A stretch of 64,000 nt of DNA from Saliterribacillus persicus (GTDB taxonomy: Bacteria > Bacillota > Bacilli > Bacillales > Amphibacillaceae): assembly GCF_003337485.1 (NCBI RefSeq), contig NZ_QPJJ01000007.1:161183-225182 (forward strand), written 5' to 3'. The position numbers and the translations under genes are program-made. Each line of letters begins with the position of its first letter. Position 1 is the first letter of the stretch. This document shows positions 34,498 through 43,050 of this stretch, one piece after another. The notes beneath the pieces are model-generated. The model was given only the letters and a program-made list of their open reading frames with translations, was not told the origin of the DNA and did not search any database.

Positions 34498-36012
34498 ATG
34501 TATCAAAAATTCGCAAAGAAAATATTATGGAATTATTTCATTGTATCTTTGATAGCTGTATCCATCGTAGGAAGTATTTTTATTTTCACGACATTAGATA
34601 TTAAAGCGTCAGAGATTGGTTTTTTAATTATTATTGTGATGATGTCTATATTCATAATGGCGATTTTAGATCTTTCCTTCCTTAAGTATGATTTACGACC
34701 TATTAAAAATGCCAATCGTGATTTAGTGACATTTGAAGAGCTTAAGATTGCTTATAAACAAGTGCATCGTTTACCGAAATTAGCTGTGAGAAGGGTAATG
34801 CTTCCGCATTTTATTGGATTCAGTGGTTCAGCAGTATTATTAGCATTTATTTTTATTAGTAATGGTTGGCTAGATGTGAGCACAAGCTATATTATGTTTG
34901 CTTTTCTTGGAGCGCTACTGGTTGCGTTGATGCATGCATTAATTGAATATTATCTGACTTTAGATGCGATTAAGCCAATGCTTTCTCATTTAAGAAATAA
35001 AGCCAATAAATTATATGGTAGAACCTTAAATAGCATTGGAAAAAAAGGCTTTCCAATTAAAAGAAGTCTCATATCTAGCGCTATTGTTATTAGTGTTTCA
35101 CCTTTATTGCTTTTCACGATTGCAGCGCAAGTTAGAATAGAAGAATTTGTACCCGAGTTATCCGCTACATATTGGATTTGGGCAATTGGAATAATTTTAA
35201 TCAGTATTATGTTTTCTGTTGTTGCAGCTTTATTGATAGCTAAGTCTATTCAAGTACCAATTAATGAATTACAACAAAAAATGAAACTTGTGCAAGGTGG
35301 GGAATTTGACGTAGAAGCTTCTGATAATTATCCAGACGATTTCGCAAAACTTGTGAATGGGTTTAATCATATGGTTAGCTCGTTAAACCAGACGGATGCT
35401 GTAAATAGACAATTATTGGATAGTTTTATCACAACTCTTACAACTGCTTTAGATGCAAGAGATCCCTATACGGCGGGACATTCCAAAAGAGTTTCTGATC
35501 TTTCAGTTGCAATTGGAGAAAAATTGAGATTATCTCAGCCTAAGATATCCTTATTAAGAAAAACAGCCTTACTACATGACATTGGGAAGATTGGTATTGA
35601 AGATGATATCTTACTTAAGAGTGGCAAATTGACCGAAAGAGAGTTTAATAGAATAAAAGAGCACCCGGTATTAGGTGAGAATATTCTGAAGCAAGTGAAA
35701 CCACTAACTACAATTGCTGCTATGCTCCCCGGGGTTCGGTCTCATCATGAGAGAATGGATGGGTTGGGTTACCCTGATCAGTTAAAGGGAGAGGAAATAC
35801 CGCTTTTTGGAAGAATTATTGCTGTAGCTGATGCCTTTGATGCGATGACTTCAAATCGTCCATACCGTTATGCCATGCCTCCAAGTCAAGCCATTAATAT
35901 TATTGCAGAAGGTGCAGGCACACAATGGGATGAAGTATGTGTGGATGTATTCTTGAAAATAATGGAGGAAGATTGGCAAACCTTTAATATGGAAGCTTCA
36001 TCTAAGGTTTAA
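34498..36012 (+). CDS. Membrane HD-GYP domain protein with HAMP
   Basis: A 504-residue protein. Four hydrophobic helices occupy about residues 12-55, 98-150 and 195-265 in two groups, followed by a HAMP-like linker (IQVPINELQQKMKLVQGGEF) and a C-terminal HD-GYP domain (about 305-495). The domain has TAGHSKRVSDLSVAIG, LLHDIGKIGIEDDIL, HPVLGENIL, SHHERMDGLGYPDQLKG and a final IAVADAFDAMTSNRPYR, so HD and GYP motifs are intact. It should hydrolyse cyclic di-GMP or a related dinucleotide in response to a membrane signal. The start has a weak GGTG site. Confidence 0.88.
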   Translation: MYQKFAKKILWNYFIVSLIAVSIVGSIFIFTTLDIKASEIGFLIIIVMMSIFIMAILDLSFLKYDLRPIKNANRDLVTFEELKIAYKQVHRLPKLAVRRVMLPHFIGFSGSAVLLAFIFISNGWLDVSTSYIMFAFLGALLVALMHALIEYYLTLDAIKPMLSHLRNKANKLYGRTLNSIGKKGFPIKRSLISSAIVISVSPLLLFTIAAQVRIEEFVPELSATYWIWAIGIILISIMFSVVAALLIAKSIQVPINELQQKMKLVQGGEFDVEASDNYPDDFAKLVNGFNHMVSSLNQTDAVNRQLLDSFITTLTTALDARDPYTAGHSKRVSDLSVAIGEKLRLSQPKISLLRKTALLHDIGKIGIEDDILLKSGKLTEREFNRIKEHPVLGENILKQVKPLTTIAAMLPGVRSHHERMDGLGYPDQLKGEEIPLFGRIIAVADAFDAMTSNRPYRYAMPPSQAINIIAEGAGTQWDEVCVDVFLKIMEEDWQTFNMEASSKV

Positions 36013-36095
36013 ATAGTTTATTACGATAATTTTGTAACTTTTTACATGCTCAATCGACTAACCAATTAATAGGGAAGATTGAGGAGGAGAAGGTC

Positions 36096-37076
36096 ATGAA
36101 GAATATATTTAGTTTTATTTTACTGCTCATTATTCTAATTGGGTGTGGTACAAGTCAGAATAATACAAATGGCTCACAGCAAGGTGATGCTGATGGTGAA
36201 AAAGAACATTCTACCATGTCAGGCTATGTTGCCAAGGTAGAAGATAACCGTATTCTACTTATAGAAAATAAACCAACAGAACAGCTAAGTGAAATAGATC
36301 CGGAGAACTTATATGAAGAGGCAGGCAATGCTATCTACTTTAATATCGAAGAGATAAAGGAAAGTATGGTTTCATCTTTAATCATTGGTGAAAAGGTGGC
36401 AATAGAACACGGAGCCGTAAATGAATCTTATCCAGGGCAAAGCACGGCAACTAAAATTAGTCGATTAGTGGATGAAAACTATGATGTGATAGCTAAGCAT
36501 ACCGAGTTTAATAATACCTATTTAATTGATTTATTTTTTGAACAAAAATATGATATACTTCGAACGGTTCAATATACAACAGAAGGTGATCCAATCTTTA
36601 CAATGGTAAAAAGAGAGGGAGCCAATAGTTATTTCGTTTCTGTCGATGCCTCGCAGGATAATTTTGGTGCAAGTGAATCACCAACTCTTTTAACCTGTAC
36701 ATCAATTGAATCCTATAGTGAAGAAAATGATATGAACTTTATGTTAGTAGGTTGTGACGGCGAACAGAATGAGATAGCACTTTTATCTGCACCAGTGGAA
36801 GAAATAATTGTCCCTAACCAAACCTATAGTAAAGTAACGATAAATGCTAATGAAGAAGTTATATATGAATCTGAAAACGAGGATGAAATTGCAGAAATAA
36901 TTGATAAAATAAAGTCTGGTAAGAAGCAATCTGTAATCGCAATGAGTTTAATGAAACCAGATGGTAAGCTTGTCTTGCATGGGGATAAGACAGAGGTTAG
37001 TTTTGATTATTATTTAACTGGTGCGCTGATTAGACATAATCTATATATAGAAGCGGGTATAACGCCAAATGAGTAA
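36096..37076 (+). CDS. Lipoprotein of unknown function
   Basis: A 326-residue protein with a lipoprotein signal (FSFILLLIILIGC, Cys about residue 17) followed by a Gly/Gln/Asp-rich linker. The segment from about residue 35 to 125 (SGYVAKVEDNRILLIENK, AIYFNIEEIKESMV, GEKVAIEHGAV) resembles small YobA/DUF3221-like beta domains found in Bacillus lipoproteins. The rest is mixed alpha/beta and not recognised. GAGGAGGAGAAGG lies before ATG 36096. It has its own terminator and follows the HD-GYP gene by 83 bases, so cotranscription is possible. Confidence 0.65.
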   Translation: MKNIFSFILLLIILIGCGTSQNNTNGSQQGDADGEKEHSTMSGYVAKVEDNRILLIENKPTEQLSEIDPENLYEEAGNAIYFNIEEIKESMVSSLIIGEKVAIEHGAVNESYPGQSTATKISRLVDENYDVIAKHTEFNNTYLIDLFFEQKYDILRTVQYTTEGDPIFTMVKREGANSYFVSVDASQDNFGASESPTLLTCTSIESYSEENDMNFMLVGCDGEQNEIALLSAPVEEIIVPNQTYSKVTINANEEVIYESENEDEIAEIIDKIKSGKKQSVIAMSLMKPDGKLVLHGDKTEVSFDYYLTGALIRHNLYIEAGITPNE

Positions 37077-37114
37077 AAAATCTAGAGCAAATTAATTTGC
37101 TCTAGATTTTTTTT
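37075..37114 (+). terminator. Rho-independent terminator
   Basis: AAAATCTAGAGCAAATT pairs with AATTTGCTCTAGATTTT and runs into more Ts. It is near-perfect and bidirectional. Confidence 0.93.
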
Positions 37115-37206
37115 GCGTTGGAAAATTTTAAAGACATATACGATCCTCATTAGAAATACAGCTTGCAGTAATAATTACTCAATGCAATAGAACTTCAGCA
37201 ATTCAA

Positions 37207-37371
37207 TCATCTTGTCAGCATATCAAGTGCAGTGTAATCTAAATTTTTCACATGACAAAAGAAATGGTCTTCGTATGTTATGGCGTACTTCTCCGGAAAA
37301 TACCTTCCTTTAATTTCCTTATTGTTATATGTTCTAACAACTTTCCTTTTAATTCTAACAATAGCTATAAA
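37207..37371 (-). pseudogene. Possible decayed gene fragment
   Basis: On the minus strand, 55 codons stay open up to TGA at 37209-37207 and read, near the end, KYAITYEDHFFCHVKNLDY. Composition is protein-like, unlike the chance frames in other gaps. There is no start codon with a ribosome site and a stop precedes the open stretch, so it may be the tail of a lost gene. The remaining gap 37115-37492 shows nothing else except the leader of the next operon. Confidence 0.25.
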
Positions 37372-37492
37372 AAATTAGCGAATTACCATAAAAATAGTGA
37401 TTAATAATTGTTATCTAATCATAAATACTTGCGAATCTCCTGGTGCTACAATTTTAACCATCAACTAAAGCAAGCAAAAACGGGGGATTAAA

Positions 37493-38536
37493 ATGGACTA
37501 CCAACTTATTCGATGTGATATGAAAGATCCAGGTGATGTGTCAGAATTAGAAAACTTACTTTTTAAAGGAAAAATAAAAGCTTCTGAAATAAAAGCAGTC
37601 ATTGCTCAAACAGAAGGAGATGGGTATTCAAGAGGTTACGCTACTTTAGCATTCCAAGTATTACTTTCAAAGGAATTACAGATAACGCATCAAGATGTTT
37701 TTGACCAAATTCCTATGATGATGATTGGTAAGACAGGTGGTTTAATGACACCTCATTATACGTTATTTATTAAAAGAGATAAGTCTAATAATACAAAGGA
37801 AAAACGATTTGCTTTTGGGATTTCTTCTACGCCGATTCTAAAGTCAGAAGAAATTGGAACAGTAACACAAGTTGATCTAGTGGCAAAAGCAGTAGAAGAA
37901 GCAATTCAAGACGCTGGTATTGAAAGTTTAAAGGACGTCAAATGTGTAGAAGTGAAATGTCCTTGGGGCATTGGAGGTGCTAGATCTAAAGCAGCTTCTG
38001 CACTTGGTTCAGCAGTAGCTTTAAAGGAAGTTGAGCGCAGTGTGATACAAGAAGAATCAATTAATTCAGACCATCAACTATATTCATTAAAAACTTCTGT
38101 ATCTGCTGGTCAAGAACAGGTTGCTGCAAGAGTAATTGTAATGGGCAATAGTGAAAAATCGGCTAGTGATATGAAAATAGGTTCTGGTGTTATGCAGGAT
38201 GCCCTTGATTTAAAAGGAATGTATCAAGCATTTGAAGACGTTGGAATCAAAAATGATAGTTATTTATCTGAGGAAGAAAAAGAAGATATCGTTCAAATTT
38301 TTGTAAATGCAGGTGCTGATGCATTGCCGACCATACGAGATAAAAGACATACAATGCATACCGATGCATTAGCTGCTCATGCTGGAATTGTAGCTAAAGC
38401 AGTAGCAAATGCTGTTGTTGGAAGTTATGTAGGAGAAACAAGAATATTGTGCTCTGCAGGTTCAGAGCACCAAGGTCCTCAAGGTGCTAATTTAATAGCA
38501 CCAATTATCAGAGTGAAGGAAGGTGGGGCCTCATGA
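37493..38536 (+). CDS. Ring-opening amidohydrolase (AtzD/barbiturase family)
   Basis: A 347-residue member of the small cyanuric acid hydrolase/barbiturase family, which opens N-heterocyclic rings by amide hydrolysis using three pseudo-symmetric domains. Domain 2 keeps K155 (VKCPWG) and serines S202/S204 (TSVSAGQE), where the catalytic Lys-Ser pair lies. Domain 3 keeps KRHTM (284-288) and CSAGSEHQGPQGANL (320-334). In domain 1 the usual KTEGNG is QTEGDG (Q39) and the usual SGGTEG loop is IGKTGG (78-83), so its Lys and Ser look replaced. GGGGGA precedes ATG 37493. The next gene overlaps by ATGA. The substrate is probably not standard cyanuric acid. Confidence 0.85.
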   Translation: MDYQLIRCDMKDPGDVSELENLLFKGKIKASEIKAVIAQTEGDGYSRGYATLAFQVLLSKELQITHQDVFDQIPMMMIGKTGGLMTPHYTLFIKRDKSNNTKEKRFAFGISSTPILKSEEIGTVTQVDLVAKAVEEAIQDAGIESLKDVKCVEVKCPWGIGGARSKAASALGSAVALKEVERSVIQEESINSDHQLYSLKTSVSAGQEQVAARVIVMGNSEKSASDMKIGSGVMQDALDLKGMYQAFEDVGIKNDSYLSEEEKEDIVQIFVNAGADALPTIRDKRHTMHTDALAAHAGIVAKAVANAVVGSYVGETRILCSAGSEHQGPQGANLIAPIIRVKEGGAS

Positions 38537-39537
38537 TACATTCTGGTTGGAAAAATTATCATGCGCATCTAGATAAAGGTTTTCTTCCATCCAATCACAT
38601 TTATAAGGATGAAGCTGCTCCTGTTAGGGCAGCTTGGACCAGAGATATTAAGATGGTTCGAACAAAAGAAGAAATTAAACAGTCTGCTAATGCAGCCATT
38701 GAAAAAATGTATCAATACGGCACCTCCTATATAAGGACAAATGTAGATGTTGACCCGTTATTTGAGTTAAGAGCGATTGAAGCTATTTTGGAGTTGAAAG
38801 AAAAATGGAGTGAAAAAGTAGTCATAGATATAGTTGCATTTAATCAAGAAGGCTTTGATCGCTTTCCGGAGACAGAAGTATTATTAAAAGAAGCTTTAAC
38901 GCTTGGAGTTGATGGAATCGGTGGCCATACAAGTATGGATATGGATGGAAAGGCGCATATAGATAAAATTGTAAAATTGGCAGAAAAAAGCGATGTGGAC
39001 TGGATTGAATTCCATACGGATGAAACAGGGAAACCCGAGGATTTTAATTTACCTTATTTAGCAGAAGTAACATCGAATAAGCAATTAGGTGAAAAGATGA
39101 ACGCTATTCATTGTTGCTCATTAGCAACTGTAACAGATGAAGAGGCTAAGAAAACTATTGAAGCTGTTGCAAATTCAGGTATGACCATTACGACTTGTCC
39201 GACAGCTATTGCGACTCGCGCTCTAACTAGGGTAAAAGAGCTTGCTAGTGCAGGGATTAATATTCAAATAGGATCTGATAACATGAGGGATTTTTTCAAC
39301 CCATTAGGTAGTGGCAATATGCTGCAATATGGTCAGCTATTAGCATATGTAGGAAGATTTTATGAAGCAGATGAGATTAAACAAATTATAAATTGGTTGC
39401 AGCAGGCGCCCAATAATAATCGTGTTCAAAATGCTTTAAATCAAATAAATAGTAAATTTCATTATTCATCAAATGATTATAACCAATTACTTGCTGAAGC
39501 ACCTGCACCGTTATCTGCTAATGCTGTCTCAGTCTGA
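38533..39537 (+). CDS. Cytosine-deaminase-like amidohydrolase
   Basis: A 334-residue metal-dependent amidohydrolase. Metal and catalytic residues are H10 and H12 in YHAHLDKG, the His and Glu in EFHTDETGK (about residues 160-168), His in NAIHCCSL (near 195) and Asp in IGSDNMRDFFNPLGSGNML (near 248). This pattern, including LDKG and NPLG, is that of CodA-type cytosine deaminases. The protein starts almost at the HxH motif, so the N-terminal strands of the usual beta-sandwich domain are missing. The start is firm: ATG overlaps the previous stop and AGGTGGGG is upstream. It should deaminate the imported heterocycle before ring opening. Confidence 0.85.
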   Translation: MIHSGWKNYHAHLDKGFLPSNHIYKDEAAPVRAAWTRDIKMVRTKEEIKQSANAAIEKMYQYGTSYIRTNVDVDPLFELRAIEAILELKEKWSEKVVIDIVAFNQEGFDRFPETEVLLKEALTLGVDGIGGHTSMDMDGKAHIDKIVKLAEKSDVDWIEFHTDETGKPEDFNLPYLAEVTSNKQLGEKMNAIHCCSLATVTDEEAKKTIEAVANSGMTITTCPTAIATRALTRVKELASAGINIQIGSDNMRDFFNPLGSGNMLQYGQLLAYVGRFYEADEIKQIINWLQQAPNNNRVQNALNQINSKFHYSSNDYNQLLAEAPAPLSANAVSV

Positions 39538-39557
39538 GTAATGAAAGGATGAGGAAA

Positions 39558-40385
39558 ATGAATTCAAAAGCGGAAGCAAATAGAATGATTTCAACGAAAG
39601 ATAGACAGATGAAGTCATGGAAAATTCCTAAATCGTTCTGGGCTGCAGTGACTTTAATTGGCTTAGTTGTTATGTGGGAATTGTTGACGGTAGTGTTAGC
39701 TATTCCGGCTTATATTTTACCCACGCCTACTGATATTGGGGTAAGACTTTTTCAGGAAACGAGCATGCTCTGGGGCCATACATGGACTACCTTAACAGAA
39801 GTACTATTGGGATTTGGACTTAGCTTAGCTATTGGCATACCTATAGCTATAACAATCGTTTATTCAAAGTATTTAGCTAATTCTATCTATCCTATTATAA
39901 TCGGCATTCAATGTTTACCTATGGTTTCTATAGCGCCAATATTGGTCATTTGGTTTGGGTATGGTTTAATTACAAAAGTAATTTTAGCTTGTTTAATTTC
40001 CTTTTTTCCAGTCGTAATAAATGCGGTAAATGGTTTTAATTCTCTAGATAAAGAAATGCATGATTTAGGAAGATCATTGGGGATTTCAGAAAGAAAGATA
40101 TTCTTTTACTTTCGATTGCCAAATGCACTACCGCATTTGTTTGCCGGGTTCAAAGTGGGGATTACATTAGCGGTTGTCGGTGCAATTGTAGGAGAATTCG
40201 TTGCCTCTGAAAGAGGACTTGGCTACTTGCAACTAACTGCAAATGCACGATTAGATACTGAGTTAGTTTTTGTCACCATTGTTGTGTTAGCTATTTTAGG
40301 TATATCACTATTTTTAGTTGTTCACGTGTTAGAACGAATATTAATGCCTTGGTATCATGCCAACAAAGCTGGAGGAGGTCAATAA
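39558..40385 (+). CDS. ABC permease (SsuC/TauC/ThiX type)
   Basis: A 275-residue permease with about six helices. The N-terminus is basic; the first helix is near residues 28-50, and PAYILPTPTDIGVRLFQE and the EAA-type loop LDKEMHDLGRSLGISERKIFFYF are typical of the nitrate/taurine/pyrimidine class. The C-terminal region GAIVGEFVASERGLGYLQ is the family signature. ATG 39558 is chosen because AAAGGA lies 8 bases upstream. Its stop overlaps the ATPase start by one base. Confidence 0.87.
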   Translation: MNSKAEANRMISTKDRQMKSWKIPKSFWAAVTLIGLVVMWELLTVVLAIPAYILPTPTDIGVRLFQETSMLWGHTWTTLTEVLLGFGLSLAIGIPIAITIVYSKYLANSIYPIIIGIQCLPMVSIAPILVIWFGYGLITKVILACLISFFPVVINAVNGFNSLDKEMHDLGRSLGISERKIFFYFRLPNALPHLFAGFKVGITLAVVGAIVGEFVASERGLGYLQLTANARLDTELVFVTIVVLAILGISLFLVVHVLERILMPWYHANKAGGGQ

Positions 40386-41179
40386 TGGTAAAGCACATTA
40401 AATTAGTGGGTATCGATAAAACCTTCCATACGAAAACCGGTGATGTAACAGCATTAAAAAATATTGAACTGGACATTGAATCTGGTGAATTCCTTTCTGT
40501 CGTAGGGCCGAGTGGTTGCGGGAAAAGCACCATTATGAGAATTATTGCCGGACTTGAATCCCCTTCTGCAGGGACTGTACAAATAAATGAACAGGAATTA
40601 ACTGGGATTGCGGATGGTGCTGCGATTGTTTTCCAAAAAGATGTACTGCTGGCATGGCGTTCTGTTTTAGACAATGTTTTATTGCCGCTTGATCTAAAAG
40701 GTATCACTTGGTTTGATCGTGGTAATCACATAACAAATCGAAAAAAAGCAATCGATCTTCTTGAGTCAGTTGGCTTAAAAGGGTTTGAAGATAAGTATCC
40801 ACATGAATTGTCAGGTGGAATGAGGCAACGAGTGTCAATTTGCAGGGCATTAATTCAAGATCCAAAATTATTATTAATGGATGAACCATTTGGAGCTTTA
40901 GATGCTTTAACAAGAGAGCAAATGATGTATGACCTCTTAAAGCTATCAAATAAGTATAAGTTCACTACTGTTTTTATTACGCACAGTATTGAAGAAGCGG
41001 TATTTCTATCTGACAGAGTGGTTGTTATGTCTGAAAGACCAGGTACAATTTTAAAAGAGTTGCCGATCGAGCTTGTTAGACCAAGGGATAATAAGACTAG
41101 GTCTAATCCAGTCTTTAATCATAAAGTGCACGAAATCCGTGATATTTTCCAATCACAGGGGATATTAGCGGAAACTTAA
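40385..41179 (+). CDS. ABC ATPase (SsuB/TauB/ThiZ type)
   Basis: A 264-residue ATPase. Walker A is GPSGCGKST (about residues 40-48), signature LSGGMRQRVSICRAL (about 142-156), Walker B LLLMDEPFGALDALTRE. GGAGGAGG precedes ATG 40385, which overlaps the permease stop (TAATG). It energises the adjacent permease. Confidence 0.92.
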   Translation: MVKHIKLVGIDKTFHTKTGDVTALKNIELDIESGEFLSVVGPSGCGKSTIMRIIAGLESPSAGTVQINEQELTGIADGAAIVFQKDVLLAWRSVLDNVLLPLDLKGITWFDRGNHITNRKKAIDLLESVGLKGFEDKYPHELSGGMRQRVSICRALIQDPKLLLMDEPFGALDALTREQMMYDLLKLSNKYKFTTVFITHSIEEAVFLSDRVVVMSERPGTILKELPIELVRPRDNKTRSNPVFNHKVHEIRDIFQSQGILAET

Positions 41180-41194
41180 AAGGGGGAACTGAAA

Positions 41195-42274
41195 TTGAAA
41201 AAGATGAAATGGATTATGTTGTCAATCATGTTTATGGGAATGCTGGTACTAGCTGCTTGTCAAGAAGATAACGCAGATGCGCAGGAGCCAGAAGAAACTG
41301 ATAGTTCTGCAGAAACTGAAAGTAGTGGAGAAGAAAGCGCAGAAGGAGAAGCTCAATTTGGGGAAGCTGAGGTAACTGATTTTACCTTACGTCTGAATTG
41401 GAGATTCAAGGGAGAATTTACGCCTTTCTTTGTTGCGCAAGAAACAGGAATATTTGAAGAATATGGTTTAAATGTTGCAGTAGAAGAAGGTAATGGTTCA
41501 ACAAATACGATGCAGACTGTGTCACAGGGGCAGGATGAATTCGGCATTACATCTACAGTTGAGCCGTCTCAAGGTATCGAACAAGGGATGCCAATAAAAA
41601 TGATCGCTTCTTATATGAATCGTTCACCAATTATGATCGCCTCTCACCCAGATGCGGGTGTTGAAACACCGAAAGATTTAGAAGGTAAAAAGATTGCAAT
41701 GTCTATCTCGTCTACCTTCACAAACATTTTTCCGAATTTTTTAGAATCAAATGGTGTGGATGAATCACAAGTAGAAGCGGTGCAAGTAGAAACATCTGCA
41801 AGAAACAGTGTCTTTTTGAATAAAGAAGTAGATTCCGTTGCTATTTTTGCTACTAACGAATATCCAATATTTGAAGAAGAATTAGGGGTAGAGCTAACTC
41901 CGCTGTATTTAGCTGATTATGACTATGATTTATCAGGGTTAACCATGATAGGTAATAATGAGTTTCTAGAAGAAAATCCTAACACGGTTAAACGTTTCTT
42001 GGCTGCTATTGATGAAGCATTTCAGTATACCTTTGAAAATAAAGAAGAGGCAATTGAGATTGTCTTAGAGAGATTTCCTGACGCAACAGATGAAGAAACA
42101 GTAAGTGCACAATTAAATTTATTAGAAGAGATATCCGTATTTGAAGGAGTGCCATATGGTACGATGTCAGAAGAAAATATGACAAACACACTAGATATTT
42201 TGGAAACTAGTGATCTAATTGAGGAAAGATTTGAATTAGAGCGCTATTACACAAACGAATATTTACCAGAATAA
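41195..42274 (+). CDS. NMT1/ThiY-like substrate-binding lipoprotein
   Basis: A 359-residue lipoprotein (signal IMLSIMFMGMLVLAAC, Cys about residue 22) with an acidic Ser/Glu linker to about residue 60. The binding domain has LRLNWRFKGEFTPFFVAQETGIFEEYGLNV and GNGSTNTMQTVSQGQDEFGI, typical of NMT1/THI5-like receptors, several of which bind pyrimidines such as HMP precursors. TTG 41195 is the start, 8 bases after AGGGGG. A terminator follows. Given its operon, the ligand is probably a pyrimidine- or triazine-like ring; that is inference. Confidence 0.87.
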   Translation: MKKMKWIMLSIMFMGMLVLAACQEDNADAQEPEETDSSAETESSGEESAEGEAQFGEAEVTDFTLRLNWRFKGEFTPFFVAQETGIFEEYGLNVAVEEGNGSTNTMQTVSQGQDEFGITSTVEPSQGIEQGMPIKMIASYMNRSPIMIASHPDAGVETPKDLEGKKIAMSISSTFTNIFPNFLESNGVDESQVEAVQVETSARNSVFLNKEVDSVAIFATNEYPIFEEELGVELTPLYLADYDYDLSGLTMIGNNEFLEENPNTVKRFLAAIDEAFQYTFENKEEAIEIVLERFPDATDEETVSAQLNLLEEISVFEGVPYGTMSEENMTNTLDILETSDLIEERFELERYYTNEYLPE

Positions 42275-42281
42275 TAAAAAG

Positions 42282-42327
42282 CAATGATTCATGGGAGCTT
42301 CACCTCTCTCATGAATCATTTGTTTTA
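42282..42327 (+). terminator. Rho-independent terminator
   Basis: AATGATTCATGGGAG pairs with CTCTCATGAATCATT and is followed by TGTTTT. It sits between the importer and the cysteine hydrolase gene and may only partly stop transcription. Confidence 0.85.
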
Positions 42328-42363
42328 CTTTCTAATATATGAAATATACGAGGAGGAAAATAA

Positions 42364-42978
42364 ATGAATTATGATCCAAGAAAACTATGCATTGATAAAA
42401 AGAGTGCATTAATGATTATTGATATGCAAAATGACTTCGTATCGGATGAAGGTGTGTTTGCAATACAAGGCTTTGACGTAGCAAGGTACCAAGCTTTAGA
42501 ACCTACTATTTTGACCATGATTGAAAAAGCAAGAAGTGTAAAAGTACCAATTATTTTCGTTCAGATGGAACACACAGATGAAAATGATGGAAATGGCGCT
42601 TGGAAAGAAAGGCGAAAAGCAAAAAACCATCCAAATAGTTGTCGTGAAAATACGTGGGGCGTAGACTTCTATGGTAATATTAGACCTGAAAAAGAAGATA
42701 TAATTATAAAAAAACACCGCTATACCGCCTTTATAAATACAGCTTTAGACCCGCTATTACAGTCCATGGGGGTAGAAACGTTAGTAGTTACAGGGATTAA
42801 TACAAACACTTGTGTAGAATCTACTGTTAGAGATGCTCATCATTTAGATTATCATGTTATTGTTATTGAAGATGCAACAACCGCAGCCTTTTTGGATGCA
42901 TATGAACCAACCTTACTCAATATAAAAAGACATTTTGGAGCTGTAATAGATGCAAAAACATGGTTAGCATATTATTGA
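42364..42978 (+). CDS. Isochorismatase-like cysteine hydrolase (RutB/BiuH type)
   Basis: A 204-residue amidase of the cysteine hydrolase family. The triad is Asp20 (IIDMQNDF), Lys near 119 (IIKKHRYTAF) and Cys near 154 (TNTCVEST). The sequence ENTWGVDFYGNIRPEKED and the context around the Cys are closest to ureidoacrylate hydrolase RutB and biuret hydrolase BiuH, which cleave ureide or biuret bonds released by ring opening. CGAGGAGG lies before ATG 42364. It could act on the product of the ring-opening enzyme at 37493, releasing ammonia and a carbamate. Confidence 0.85.
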   Translation: MNYDPRKLCIDKKSALMIIDMQNDFVSDEGVFAIQGFDVARYQALEPTILTMIEKARSVKVPIIFVQMEHTDENDGNGAWKERRKAKNHPNSCRENTWGVDFYGNIRPEKEDIIIKKHRYTAFINTALDPLLQSMGVETLVVTGINTNTCVESTVRDAHHLDYHVIVIEDATTAAFLDAYEPTLLNIKRHFGAVIDAKTWLAYY

Positions 42979-43050
42979 GCTAGTGTTGACCAGCATATAA
43001 GAATAAACTTATAATAAGTAAAATGACAACTCATGGCTGGAGTGGACAAA

